Shown: positions 40,215-48,921, counted from the first letter of the stretch. The stretch: DNA of 64,000 bases from Streptomyces flavotricini (GCF_020639365.1 NZ_JAINUL010000001.1:1725344-1789343), one strand, 5' to 3'. The notes: generated from the letters alone by a model not told the origin. Made by a program: numbers and translations.

Positions 40215-41084
40215 CTACACCCCGGAGCCCCCGGAGCCCGCGAGGCCCCCGAAGCCTGCGAAAGTCCGTTCGAACGCCTCCCGCGGCCCCGGATCTCGGT
40301 CCAGCACCCCGAACACCACCCGCTCGAAGACCCCCGCGAAGCGTCCGGCCAGCAGGGCCCGGAAGGCTTCCGCGACCTCGGCCGGGTCGTTCCGGAACAC
40401 CCCGCACCCCCACGCCCCCAGCACCAGCCGCGGATATCCGTGCAGCGCCGCCGTCTCCAGGACGCGCTCCGCGCGCCGCGCCAGGGCCGCCGGGATCTCG
40501 GCGACGCGCTCCGGCTCCTGGCGGCGGATCGTGCCCGCGTTGGGAGCCGGTGAGGTCAGGAATCCGGCCCGGAAGGGGGTGTCCAGCAGCTCGCCCCGGT
40601 CGTCGCGGAAGACCGGCACCCCGGGGGAGTGAATCACCCGGTCGGTGTAGAAGGTGCTGCGCCCCGCGCGGTGGACCTCGTAGTACTCCGGGGCCTCCAG
40701 CAGGGTCTCGTACAGGGCCGAGGCGCGGCACAGCGCCTCCTCCTGCGCCTTGGCCCCGCGGACGTATCCGCCCCCGGGATTACGGGCCGAGGCGAAGTTC
40801 AGGACGGCGACCGAGGCCCCGCAGACCGGCCCCGGACCGGCCCCGGCGAGCCTGCGGGCCGCGACCGTGCTGCTCTCCCCCGTGACCTCGACGGCCGTCT
40901 CACACCGCTCGACGGGACGACGCTCGTCTGGAATGACCTGGTTTGGCCCATATATTCTGGTTCCGGCCCTGGATTCCGCCAGGGCGGCGGCCAGGGAGAC
41001 GTGCCGCCCCGACCGCGTCCGGTATCCGCCGGCCGCCACGATGGTCGCGTTCTCCCGCGCGATCTCGCGCAATCTGCTGCTCAC
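40215..41084 (-). CDS. Microbial-type poly(ADP-ribose) glycohydrolase (TIGR02452 family)
   Basis: 289 residues from a GTG at 41084, which has a GATGAT hexamer 6 nt upstream, so it may be leaderless; the frame remains open to 41153. Bacterial PARG macrodomain: VAVLNFASARNPGGGYVRGA followed by KAQEEALCR, the GGG-x(6-7)-QEE signature whose second Glu is catalytic, then YTDRVIHSPGVPVFRDD and LVLGAWGCGVFRNDP. It removes ADP-ribose from proteins or nucleic acids. No ADP-ribosyltransferase is adjacent; the mazF-like gene converges on it 47 bp away. Confidence 0.9.
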   Translation of the reverse strand: MSSRLREIARENATIVAAGGYRTRSGRHVSLAAALAESRAGTRIYGPNQVIPDERRPVERCETAVEVTGESSTVAARRLAGAGPGPVCGASVAVLNFASARNPGGGYVRGAKAQEEALCRASALYETLLEAPEYYEVHRAGRSTFYTDRVIHSPGVPVFRDDRGELLDTPFRAGFLTSPAPNAGTIRRQEPERVAEIPAALARRAERVLETAALHGYPRLVLGAWGCGVFRNDPAEVAEAFRALLAGRFAGVFERVVFGVLDRDPGPREAFERTFAGFGGLAGSGGSGV

Positions 41085-41219
41085 GTCGCCATCATCGGCA
41101 GCAGGAACCACCCGCGGCCAGAGATTTTCCGCGCGGTGGCGCGCACCCCCCATTTTCAGGCCGACGAGGACGGGTAGGTAGGCATGGTCAGGTCACACCC
41201 GCGGACAGGAGACCCTGCC

Positions 41220-42563
41220 ATGCCACAGGACGCGTACGCACCACCGGACCCGAAGACGATGGGCGACTCACCCGCACTCGGCGAAACAGCTGCCGAGGAC
41301 CTGGTCCACGGCATCTGTTTCAAGACGGGACCGCCCCGCACCCTCGGCGCCGAGCTCGAATGGCTCGTACTGGACGCCGACCGGCCGAGCGCGATACTTC
41401 CGCCGGACCGGCTGACCGCCGCCCACGACGCGGCCCGCGCCCTGCCCCTGCACTCCCGGCTCACCATCGAGCCCGGCGGCCAGCTGGAGCTCAGCTCCGC
41501 GCCCGCCCCCTCCCTCTCCGGATGCGTGGACGGCCTGCAAGCCGATCTCACCGCCGTACGGGCCGCTCTGCGGTCCCAGGGCCTGGTCCTGCGGGGCACC
41601 GGCCGCGATCCACGCCGACCGCTGCGCCGCTTGCTGTGCAGCCCGCGCTACGACGCGATGGAGGCCTACTTCGACCGCACCGGCCCGGCCGGGCGCGCCA
41701 TGATGCGCTCCTCCGCCTCCGTGCAGGTCTGCGTGGACGCCGGGTACGAGGAACCGGGCCCGCTCGGGTACGGCCGGCGCTGGCGGCTGGCCCACCTGCT
41801 GGGCGCCGTGTTCGTGGCGGCCTTCGCGAACTCCCCCGCGCACGAGGGCCCGTACGCCGGCTGGCGGTGCTCCCGGCAGGGGATCTGGCACGACATCGAC
41901 GCCCGCCGCGCGCTGGCCCCGCCGCTCGACGCCGAACCGCGGGCCGGCTGGACCCGGCACGCGCTGGACACCGAGGTGATGTGCGTACGGTCGCCCGGCG
42001 ACGGGCCGTGGCCGGTCCCGAACGGCATGACCTTCCGCGACTGGCTCCGCGCCGGAGAAGGGGCCGCCGGCGGGGGCGGCGACGGCACCCCGCGTACGGA
42101 CGGCCTCCGGCCGCCCACCGCCGAGGACCTGGAGTACCACCTGACCACGCTGTTCCCGCCGGTGCGCCCGCGCGGGCACCTGGAGTTCCGGATGATCGAC
42201 GCCCAGCCCGGCGACGACGGCTGGCTGGTGCCGGTGGCCGTCGTCCACGCGCTGTTCGACGATCCGGAGGCCGCCGAGAGCGCCTACCGCGCGGCGAAGG
42301 CGCTGGCCGACACCCACGGGACGCGGCCCGCGCCGCGCAATCCCCTCTGGCGGTCCGCCGCCCGCCACGGCCTGGCCGACCCGGAGCTGCGCACCGCTGC
42401 GGCCGCCTGCTTCCGGGCCGCAGCCGAGGCACTGCCGCGGCTCGGTGCGAGCCGGCACGTCCAGGACGTGGTCGGGGCCTTCGCCGAACGCTTCACCCTG
42501 CGCGGCCGCTGCCCGGCCGACGACGGATACCTGCAGCTCACCGGGACGGGGGCCCGCTCATGA
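41220..42563 (+). CDS. egtA: EgtA, glutamate-cysteine ligase
   Basis: 447 residues from the ATG at 41220, with CAGGAG 8 nt upstream. It catalyses ATP-dependent joining of glutamate to cysteine, giving the gamma-glutamylcysteine used as sulfur donor in ergothioneine synthesis. The GCS2-type fold is shown by GAELEWLVLD near the N-terminus (metal/ATP Glu residues), IEPGGQLELSSAP, MMRSSASVQVCVD and FRMIDAQPGDDGWLVPVAVV. First gene of egtABCD; its ATGA stop overlaps the egtB start. The neighbouring PARG gene is divergent. Confidence 0.93.
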   Translation: MPQDAYAPPDPKTMGDSPALGETAAEDLVHGICFKTGPPRTLGAELEWLVLDADRPSAILPPDRLTAAHDAARALPLHSRLTIEPGGQLELSSAPAPSLSGCVDGLQADLTAVRAALRSQGLVLRGTGRDPRRPLRRLLCSPRYDAMEAYFDRTGPAGRAMMRSSASVQVCVDAGYEEPGPLGYGRRWRLAHLLGAVFVAAFANSPAHEGPYAGWRCSRQGIWHDIDARRALAPPLDAEPRAGWTRHALDTEVMCVRSPGDGPWPVPNGMTFRDWLRAGEGAAGGGGDGTPRTDGLRPPTAEDLEYHLTTLFPPVRPRGHLEFRMIDAQPGDDGWLVPVAVVHALFDDPEAAESAYRAAKALADTHGTRPAPRNPLWRSAARHGLADPELRTAAAACFRAAAEALPRLGASRHVQDVVGAFAERFTLRGRCPADDGYLQLTGTGARS

Positions 42564-43909
42564 CCGCATCGCCTTCAGCCGACTCCACCCGGCGGACACC
42601 CGCCGGCGACTCCGGCCGCGCCGACCTTCGCGAGCGGGCCTTCACGGCCCTGACCGCGGCCCGTGCCCGTACGGCCCTGCTCACCGACGCCGTCAGCGAC
42701 CGCGACCTGACCGCCCAGCACTCCCCGCTGATGTCCCCGCTCGTCTGGGACCTGGCCCACATCGGGAACCAGGAGGAGCTCTGGCTGCTGCGCAACGTCG
42801 CCGGACACGACTCCCTGCACCCCGAGATCGACCCGCTCTACGACGCCTTCCAGCACCCCCGCGCAGAGCGGCCGAAGCTCCCCCTGCTGGGGCCGGCGGA
42901 GGCCCGACGCTACGCCGCCGAGGTGCGCGGCCGGGTCTTCGACCTGCTGGAGCGCACCGCTCTGGAGGGCTCGGCGCTGCTGGACGACGGTTTCGCGTTC
43001 GGGATGATCGCCCAGCACGAACAGCAGCACGACGAGACCATGCTGATCACCCATCAGCTGCGCCCGGGCGAGCCGGTGCTCACGGCCCCCGACCCCGGCC
43101 CCCCGCAGGGACCGCCGCCCGCGGCCGCCGAAGTCCTCGTTCCCGGCGGCCCGTTCACGATGGGAACCTCGGCCGAGCCGTGGTCGCTGGACAACGAGCG
43201 GCCCGCGCACGACCGGGACACCGGGGCGTTCTGGATCGACACGGTGCCGGTGACCAACTCCGCGTACCAGGCCTTCGTCGCCGACGGCGGCTACCGGGAC
43301 GAGCGCTGGTGGGCCCCCGAGGGCTGGGACCAGATCCACCGGCACGGCATCGAGGCGCCGCTGTTCTGGCGCCGGGAGGCCGGCCAGTGGCTGCGCCGCC
43401 GCTTCGGCGTGACCGAGCCGGTGCCCGCCGACGAGCCCGTACTGCACGTCAGCTGGTACGAGGCGGACGCGTACGCCCGCTGGGCGGGGCGCCGGCTGCC
43501 CACGGAGGCGGAGTGGGAGAAGGCGGCCCGGCACGACCCGGCCACCGGCCGCTCCACCCGCTACCCCTGGGGCGACGAGGACCCGACCCCGGCGCACGCC
43601 AACCTCGGCCAGCGCCATCTGCGTCCGGCCCCGGCCGGCAGCTACCCGGCGGGGGCGTCCCCGCTCGGGGTGCGCCAGCTGATCGGCGACGTGTGGGAGT
43701 GGACCTCCTCCGACTTCCTGCCGTACCCGGGGTTCCGGGCCTTCCCGTACCGCGAGTACTCGGAGGTGTTCTTCGGCCCCGAGCACAAGGTGCTGCGCGG
43801 CGGCTCGTTCGCCGTGGACCCGGTGGCCTGCCGGGGGACCTTCCGCAACTGGGACCTGCCGGTGCGCCGGCAGATCTTCTCCGGGTTCCGGACCGCGAGG
43901 GATGCCTGA
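42560..43909 (+). CDS. egtB: EgtB, iron-dependent sulfoxide synthase
   Basis: 449 residues. It joins hercynine to gamma-glutamylcysteine with O2, forming the C-S bond and sulfoxide. An N-terminal DinB-like four-helix part includes the iron ligands: MSPLVWDLAHIGNQEE (first His) and GMIAQHEQQHDETM (HX3HXE). The C-terminal half is an FGE-sulfatase fold with VLVPGGPFTMGT, VTNSAYQAFV, RLPTEAEWEKAAR, GDVWEWT and the final VLRGGSF...RRQIFSGFR. Overlaps egtA by ATGA and egtC by TGATG, so translation is coupled across the operon. Confidence 0.94.
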   Translation: MTASPSADSTRRTPAGDSGRADLRERAFTALTAARARTALLTDAVSDRDLTAQHSPLMSPLVWDLAHIGNQEELWLLRNVAGHDSLHPEIDPLYDAFQHPRAERPKLPLLGPAEARRYAAEVRGRVFDLLERTALEGSALLDDGFAFGMIAQHEQQHDETMLITHQLRPGEPVLTAPDPGPPQGPPPAAAEVLVPGGPFTMGTSAEPWSLDNERPAHDRDTGAFWIDTVPVTNSAYQAFVADGGYRDERWWAPEGWDQIHRHGIEAPLFWRREAGQWLRRRFGVTEPVPADEPVLHVSWYEADAYARWAGRRLPTEAEWEKAARHDPATGRSTRYPWGDEDPTPAHANLGQRHLRPAPAGSYPAGASPLGVRQLIGDVWEWTSSDFLPYPGFRAFPYREYSEVFFGPEHKVLRGGSFAVDPVACRGTFRNWDLPVRRQIFSGFRTARDA

Positions 43910-44667
43910 TGTGCCGGCACATCGCCTTCGTGGGGCCCGAGATACCCCTGGCCCGGCTGCTGACCGAGCCGGAGCACTCCCTCGTGCGGCAGTCCTGGGA
44001 GCCGCGCCGTCAGCGCCATGGCACGGTCAACGCCGACGGCTTCGGCGTGGGCTGGTACGCGGAGGGCGATCCGGCCCCCGCGCGCTACCGGCGGGCCGGG
44101 CCGATCTGGGGGGACCCGAACCTCGCCGATCTGGCCCGGGTCGTCCGTACCCGGGTCGCGCTGGCCGCCGTACGGGACGCCACCGTGTTCGGGGCGGACG
44201 GGGAGGCCGCGGCGGCGCCGTTCGCCGCCGGGCCGTGGCTGTTCAGCCACAACGGCGCGGTACGGGACTGGCCGGACGCGGTGGCGCCGCTCGCGGCCAC
44301 CCTGCCGCCCGCGGAGCTGCTGTCCCTGGCCGCGAGCACCGACTCGGCGCTGGTGTGGGCGCTGGTGCTGCACCGGCTGCAGCGGGGGGACGACCTCGGC
44401 TCGGCGCTCGCCGAGCCGGTGCGGGAGATCGCGGCGGCCGCGCCCGGCTCCCGGCTCAACCTGCTGCTGACCGACGGCACCGGCATCGCCGCTACGGCCT
44501 GGGGCGATTCGCTCTGGTACCTGGCCGACGCGGCGGCCGAGCGCACGGTGGTGGCGTCCGAGCCCTACGACGACGATCCCCGCTGGTGCGAAGTACCCGA
44601 CCGGACCCTGCTGACCGCCCGTGGCACACGGGTCGATCTGACCCCGCTGAAGGAGACCTCCCCGTGA
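43909..44667 (+). CDS. egtC: EgtC, gamma-glutamyl hercynylcysteine sulfoxide amidohydrolase
   Basis: 252 residues. A class II glutamine-amidotransferase-like Ntn hydrolase: Cys2 (MCRHIAFVG) becomes the N-terminal nucleophile after Met removal. NADGFGVGWY (Asn/Asp/Gly motif), PWLFSHNGAVRDWPD and ASTDSALVWAL are the usual binding residues. It removes the glutamate from the EgtB product. Starts one base before the end of egtB and ends with a GTGA overlap into egtD. Confidence 0.93.
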   Translation: MCRHIAFVGPEIPLARLLTEPEHSLVRQSWEPRRQRHGTVNADGFGVGWYAEGDPAPARYRRAGPIWGDPNLADLARVVRTRVALAAVRDATVFGADGEAAAAPFAAGPWLFSHNGAVRDWPDAVAPLAATLPPAELLSLAASTDSALVWALVLHRLQRGDDLGSALAEPVREIAAAAPGSRLNLLLTDGTGIAATAWGDSLWYLADAAAERTVVASEPYDDDPRWCEVPDRTLLTARGTRVDLTPLKETSP

Positions 44668-45731
44668 GCGACTTCCAGTTGACCCGCACCCTCGACGAGC
44701 ACTCCGCCGACACCGCGCTGCGCGCGGACGTCCTGCACGGGCTGACGGCGTCCCCCAAGGTGCTGCCGCCCAAGTGGTTCTACGACGCGCGGGGCAGCGA
44801 ACTCTTCGAGGAGATCACCCGCCTGCCCGAGTACTACCCGACGCGCGCCGAGCGGGAGATCCTGCTGGCGCGGGCCGGGGAGATCGCCTCGGCCAGCGGG
44901 GCGCGCACGCTGGTGGAGCTGGGTTCCGGCTCCTCGGAGAAGACCCGGCACCTGATCGAGGCGATGCCCGCGCTGGACACGTACATCCCGGTGGACGTGA
45001 GCGGGAGCGCCCTGGAGGGGGCGGGGCGGACGCTGCTGGCGGAGCACCCGGGACTGCGGGTGCACGCACTGGTGGCCGACTTCACGAAGCCGCTGCGGCT
45101 GCCGGACACGCCCGGGCCCCGGCTCGTGGTGTTCCTCGGCGGCACGGTCGGCAACCTGCTGCCGCCGGAGCGCGCCGTGTTCCTGGCCTCCGTACGGGCG
45201 ATGCTGTCGCCCGGGGACGCCCTGCTGATGGGGACGGACCTGGTGAAGGACGAGGCCGTGCTGGTGGCCGCGTACGACGACGCGCAGGGGGTGACGGCCG
45301 AGTTCAACAAGAACGTGCTGGCCGTCGTCAACCGGGAGCTGGGCGCGGATTTCCGCACCGAGGACTTCGCGCACGTGGCGGTGTGGAACCGGGAGCAGGA
45401 GTGGATCGAGATGCGGCTGCGGGCCCGGTCGGAGCTGGTGGTGAAGGTCCGGGCGCTGGATCTGGTGGTGCCGTTCGCGGCGGGCGAGGAGATCCTGACG
45501 GAGGTCTCCGCGAAGTTCCGCCAGGAGGGCGTGCGAAAGGAACTCGCCGAAGCCGGACTTGAGTTGACTCAGTGGTGGACGGACGCGGAAGGCCGCTTCG
45601 CGCTGTCCCTGTCGGTGGCCGACGGCGAGCTCGGCTGGGCCGGCACGCCCGCGAGCAGTGCGGCGGCGGGGAGCGGGGGGACGGGTACGACGGGTACGAC
45701 GGGCGTGGATTCGGCGGCGACGGCCGCCTGA
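44664..45731 (+). CDS. egtD: EgtD, histidine N-alpha-trimethyltransferase
   Basis: 355 residues from a GTG that overlaps egtC by 4 bp. It trimethylates histidine to hercynine with SAM. Motifs: PPKWFYDARGSELFEEITRL and PEYYPTRAE at the N-terminus, SAM-binding LVELGSGSSEKTRHLI, VDVSGSALEGA, FLGGTVGNLLPPE, and LLMGTDLVKDEAVL; the substrate domain has EFNKNVLAVVNRELGADF and WIEMRL. The last about 30 residues are Gly/Thr/Ala-rich, longer than usual, and overlap the convergent acyltransferase gene by 163 bp. No egtE follows; the final C-S lyase must be elsewhere. Confidence 0.93.
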   Translation: MSDFQLTRTLDEHSADTALRADVLHGLTASPKVLPPKWFYDARGSELFEEITRLPEYYPTRAEREILLARAGEIASASGARTLVELGSGSSEKTRHLIEAMPALDTYIPVDVSGSALEGAGRTLLAEHPGLRVHALVADFTKPLRLPDTPGPRLVVFLGGTVGNLLPPERAVFLASVRAMLSPGDALLMGTDLVKDEAVLVAAYDDAQGVTAEFNKNVLAVVNRELGADFRTEDFAHVAVWNREQEWIEMRLRARSELVVKVRALDLVVPFAAGEEILTEVSAKFRQEGVRKELAEAGLELTQWWTDAEGRFALSLSVADGELGWAGTPASSAAAGSGGTGTTGTTGVDSAATAA

Positions 45732-46498
45732 GCCGCGGCCGCGAGCTCCCGCCGGTCCTCGTGGCGGCCCGGCGGGATCCGCGGCAGCAGCCGGACCTCG
45801 GCCCGCACCCCGCGGGCCCGGGCGATCCGCCACAGGGACGCGGTCAGCGGATCGTCCCCGACGAAGGCGGGCGCCGCGGCGGGGCTCCCGTCAGCGAGCC
45901 GGTAGGTGAGCCGCACCGGCTGTACGGGCACCCGGGCGTCGAGGGCGGACTGGAAGGCGGCCCGCCGGAAGGGCCCCCGGGCGCGACCGCACCAGGTGCT
46001 GCCCTCGGGGAAGACGGTGACGCGGTCGCCGGCCAGCAGGGCGTGGGTGATGGTCTCGACGGTGGCGGGGAGGGCTCGGATCCGCTCCCGTTCGATGAAC
46101 AGGGTGCCGTTCTGCCGGGAGAGGGGCCCGAGCACGGGCCAGTTCCTGATGTCGCTCTTGGCCAGCATCCGGCAGGGCATGGCGGCGGCGACGAGCGGGA
46201 TGTCCAGCCAGGAGATGTGGTTGGCGACGATCAGGCGGCCGCCGTCCGGGCCGGGGCTCCCCTGCACGGTGATCCGGATGCCGAAGGCCCGGACGAGGGC
46301 GGTCGCCCAGGCGCGCACCAGGGCCTGGCGGGGACGGGTGGGGAGCAGCCGGACCGGCTGGCAGCCCAGGATCCCGAGCAGGATCAGGGCGACGGCGGCG
46401 GCGAGCCGGAGCACCGCGCGGGCGAGACCCGCCCGCTCCCCCTCGTGGCCGGCGCAGGCCTCGGGGGTGCAGGGCGAGGTGGGCAGCCAGGCGTTCAT
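45569..46498 (-). CDS. 1-acyl-glycerol-3-phosphate / lyso-ornithine-lipid acyltransferase (PlsC family)
   Basis: 309 residues. A PlsC-type acyltransferase with one N-terminal membrane segment (AVLRLAAAVALILLGILGC), the NHISWLD catalytic HX4D box near residue 93, the FIERERI acyl-acceptor motif and VFPEGSTW (near 165). In a coupled pair with the upstream GNAT gene (ATGA overlap) it is the likely OlsA partner that adds the second acyl chain of ornithine lipid; lysophosphatidate acylation is the alternative. The C-terminus is Val/Pro/Ala-rich and runs 163 bp antisense through the end of egtD. Confidence 0.85.
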   Translation of the reverse strand: MNAWLPTSPCTPEACAGHEGERAGLARAVLRLAAAVALILLGILGCQPVRLLPTRPRQALVRAWATALVRAFGIRITVQGSPGPDGGRLIVANHISWLDIPLVAAAMPCRMLAKSDIRNWPVLGPLSRQNGTLFIERERIRALPATVETITHALLAGDRVTVFPEGSTWCGRARGPFRRAAFQSALDARVPVQPVRLTYRLADGSPAAAPAFVGDDPLTASLWRIARARGVRAEVRLLPRIPPGRHEDRRELAAAAQAAVAAESTPVVPVVPVPPLPAAALLAGVPAQPSSPSATDRDSAKRPSASVHH

Positions 46499-47349
46499 GC
46501 GGCCGGGACGAGCGAGAGGAAGTGCTTGAGGTAGCGCGGGTTGGTGCGCCGCAGGGAGAGCAGGACGTACAGGTCGGCGCAGCCGAACTCGGCGTCGAGG
46601 GCGGGCTCTCCGCAGACCCAGGCGCCCAGGCGCAGGTAGCCGCGCAGCAGCGGGGGCAGTTCCACGCGGGCGGGGAAGGTGATGCCGTCCGGGTTCCAGC
46701 GGAGGTGCGGGGTGACGCGGTACTCCTCGGGGGCGAGGTTGCGGGTGAGGACGTTCTCGCGGGTGGCGGCGGCCAGGACCCCGCCGTCGGCGAGCGGTAT
46801 CGAGCAGCAGCCGGCGAGCCAGTTGTGGCCGGAGCTGTCCATGTAGCGGGCGAGGCCGGCCCAGATCAGCGCGATGACGGCCCCGTTGCGGTGGTCGGGG
46901 TGGACGCAGGAGCGGCCGACCTCGACGAGGTCCGGGCGGATCGGGGCGAGGGCGGAGAGGTCGAACTCGCCCTCGGAGTAGAGGCGGCCGGCGACGGCGG
47001 CGCGCTCCGGCGGCAGCAGCCGGTAGGTGCCGACGACCTGCCCGGTCTCCTCCTCGACGACGAGGAGGTGGTCGCAGTAGGCGTCGAAGGCGTCGGAGTC
47101 GAGGCCCGGCTCGGGCCCGTCGAGGCGGGCGCCGAGCTCGCCGGCGAAGACCTGGTGGCGCAGGCGCTGGGCGGCGCGCACCTCGTCCTCGTCTCGGGCG
47201 AGGCGGACGGTGTAGTGGGGGGTGGCCGGGAGGGCCGGGGGCGCCGTGACGGGTGCGGCCGCGGGGACGGCAGCGGTGGTGCGCAGGGCGGTGACGGCCG
47301 GGGTCGCGGTGGGGGGAAGGGTGGACGGGGACAGGGGGGCGATCGTCAT
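46495..47349 (-). CDS. GNAT-type L-ornithine N-alpha-acyltransferase-like protein (OlsB-like)
   Basis: 284 residues from the ATG at 47349, with AGGAG upstream. After a Thr/Pro/Ala-rich 40-residue start, the GNAT-like domain reads VRLARDEDEVRAAQRLRHQVFAGELGA, CDHLLVVEEETGQVVGTYRLL, FDLSALAPIRPDLVEVGRSCVHPDHR and AVIALIWAGLARYM, the pattern of OlsB acyl-ACP:ornithine acyltransferases. Acting first, it would make lyso-ornithine lipid for the coupled PlsC partner. Both acyltransferases act at the cytoplasmic membrane. A 5' hairpin precedes the gene. Confidence 0.85.
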   Translation of the reverse strand: MTIAPLSPSTLPPTATPAVTALRTTAAVPAAAPVTAPPALPATPHYTVRLARDEDEVRAAQRLRHQVFAGELGARLDGPEPGLDSDAFDAYCDHLLVVEEETGQVVGTYRLLPPERAAVAGRLYSEGEFDLSALAPIRPDLVEVGRSCVHPDHRNGAVIALIWAGLARYMDSSGHNWLAGCCSIPLADGGVLAAATRENVLTRNLAPEEYRVTPHLRWNPDGITFPARVELPPLLRGYLRLGAWVCGEPALDAEFGCADLYVLLSLRRTNPRYLKHFLSLVPAA

Positions 47350-47371
47350 GGCGGCTCCTGATCCGGGCACG

Positions 47372-47405
47372 GGAGCCAGGCCGGCAGGTGGTGTGGCCTG
47401 GCTCC
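47372..47405. promoter_or_regulatory. 11-bp stem hairpin just upstream of the olsB-like gene
   Basis: GGAGCCAGGCC (47372-47382) pairs with GGCCTGGCTCC (47395-47405), with a 12-nt loop, 22 bp before the start codon. It could be a leader structure in the minus-strand mRNA or a rightward terminator (TTTACTTCTT follows on the plus strand). Confidence 0.45.
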
Positions 47406-47528
47406 TTTACTTCTTCCGTGACCGGCTGGATTCGACATGACCGCTCAGCGGCACTTGGATGTGCGAACGCTGAACTCGGCGGGGGCGGCGCGACTCGACA
47501 CCCGCTCGACGGGATCTCGACACGTGCT

Positions 47529-47597
47529 CGAAAGGCGCTGGGGCCGCCGTGCGCCCGAAAGGCGCCGGGGTCGCCGTGCGCCCGAAAGGCGGCCGGA
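47529..47597. repeat. 27-bp tandem repeat, about 2.6 copies
   Basis: Units start at 47529, 47556 and 47583, each beginning CGAAAGGCG and ending with GCCGTGCGCC or a variant. It lies just beyond the 3' end of the sugar-binding lipoprotein gene; possibly remnants of structured transcript ends. The rest of 47406-47601 shows nothing else. Confidence 0.6.
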
Positions 47598-47601
47598 GCC
47601 C

Positions 47602-48858
47602 TCAGCGGTCGGAGCTGAGTACCTTGCTGATCGTGTCAGAGGCCGTCTTGGCGGCCTGCTTCGGGTCCTGTCCGGTGAGTACGGCCGTCATGTAGGGCTT
47701 GATCGGGTTCTTGCCCTCGACCTCGGCCCAGCGTGCGGACTTCGGGGTGGCGCGCCCCTGGGCGGCTCCCGGCGCCATGCTCGCGGCGCCCTCGTTGCCG
47801 TCGACCACGTGTGCGAGGGTGGCCTTGTTCGGTACGTAGCTCATCGTGCGGGCGAGCTCGGTCTGCCAGGTCTCGCTGACGAGCGCGCTGATCACGTCGA
47901 CGGCCTGGCGCCGGTGCTTCGTCCGCTCCGGGATGATCAGGTCGGAGCCGCCGGTGAAGACGGCGCCGGGCTTGTCGGAGGTCTTGCCGGGGACCGGGAA
48001 GAAGCCGAGCTTGCCCTTGAGGGCCGGGTTGGCGGCCTCGATGGCGGAGGCCTGGCCGGGCGGGGCGATGATCTGGCCGACGTCGCCCCCGGCGAACACC
48101 TCGGACTGCGGGGGCGTCTCCTCGTCGGCGTTCTTGGGGCCGTCGCCGAGGGCCTGGAGCTGCTTGTAGAACTCCATGCCGGCCAGGGCCTTGTCGTCGT
48201 CGAGGGTGCCCACCCACTCCCCGCCGGTCTCGACGGCGAGGTCGCCGCCCTCGTCCCAGATGAACCCGGAGAGGACGTACCAGTTCTGGCCGGGCAGGTA
48301 GATGCCCTGCCGGTCGCCCTTGTCGAGCTTCTGGGTGGCCTGGATCCACTCCTGGCGGTTCTTGGGCGGGGTCTTGATGCCGGCGTTCGCGAAGAGGTCC
48401 TTGTTGTAGATCACCACGCGGTTGGCGGCGTACCAGGGGACGCCGTACTGGGCCCCGTCGATGCTCGCCGGGTCGGAGAGGCCCTTGAGCCAGTCCTTGC
48501 TGCCCCACTCGCGCAGGCCTTCGAGGGTGAGTTCGGACAGGCCGCCGGTCTCGATGTACTGGGCGACCTGGGTGTTGCCGACCTCGATGACGTCGGCGCT
48601 CTCCGCGCTCTTGCCGGCGAGGACGGCGTTGACCTTCTCACCGATCCCCGTCCACTCCTGGATCTTGACCTCCAGGTCGACTCCCGGGTGCTCCTTCTCG
48701 AAGGAGGAGGTGAACTTCGCGATGAACTCCTCCGAGGCGCTGCCCTTCATCAGCCAGAGCGTCACCTTCTGCGTCCCTCCGGCCGATCCCGCCAGCTGGC
48801 TGCAGCCGGTGAGGGCTGTCGCGGCCGCGAGAGCCGTGCACATGGCGAGGAAGCGCAT
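47602..48858 (-). CDS. ABC transporter sugar-binding lipoprotein (orphan)
   Basis: 418 residues from the ATG at 48858; earlier starts such as GTG nine to fifteen bp upstream are possible. A lipoprotein signal ends in LTGC. The mature part has the family 1 solute-binding protein pattern: VTLWLMKGS, FEKEHPGVDLEVKIQEW, ADVIEVGNTQVAQY, YGVPWYAANRVVIYNKDLF and GGSDLIIPERTKHR. It delivers a sugar or oligosaccharide to an ABC permease in the membrane, but no permease or ATPase genes adjoin it; a shared MsiK-type ATPase is usual in this genus. A DasR-like site upstream suggests an aminosugar or chitooligosaccharide connection. Confidence 0.88.
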   Translation of the reverse strand: MRFLAMCTALAAATALTGCSQLAGSAGGTQKVTLWLMKGSASEEFIAKFTSSFEKEHPGVDLEVKIQEWTGIGEKVNAVLAGKSAESADVIEVGNTQVAQYIETGGLSELTLEGLREWGSKDWLKGLSDPASIDGAQYGVPWYAANRVVIYNKDLFANAGIKTPPKNRQEWIQATQKLDKGDRQGIYLPGQNWYVLSGFIWDEGGDLAVETGGEWVGTLDDDKALAGMEFYKQLQALGDGPKNADEETPPQSEVFAGGDVGQIIAPPGQASAIEAANPALKGKLGFFPVPGKTSDKPGAVFTGGSDLIIPERTKHRRQAVDVISALVSETWQTELARTMSYVPNKATLAHVVDGNEGAASMAPGAAQGRATPKSARWAEVEGKNPIKPYMTAVLTGQDPKQAAKTASDTISKVLSSDR

Positions 48859-48905
48859 CTTCACGAAGGTCACCTTCTGGAGTCCGGTCTCGGAGATGGC
48901 TTGAA

Positions 48906-48921
48906 ATTGGCATAGACCAAT
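48906..48921. promoter_or_regulatory. DasR-like operator (dre)
   Basis: On the minus strand ATTGGTCTATGCCAAT matches 12 of 16 positions of a DasR response element of the type ACTGGTCTAGACCAGT (from memory of published dre sites). It lies about 50 bp before the lipoprotein gene, just after TTGACC (48932-48927), a -35-like box, where repression would be effective. Confidence 0.55.
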
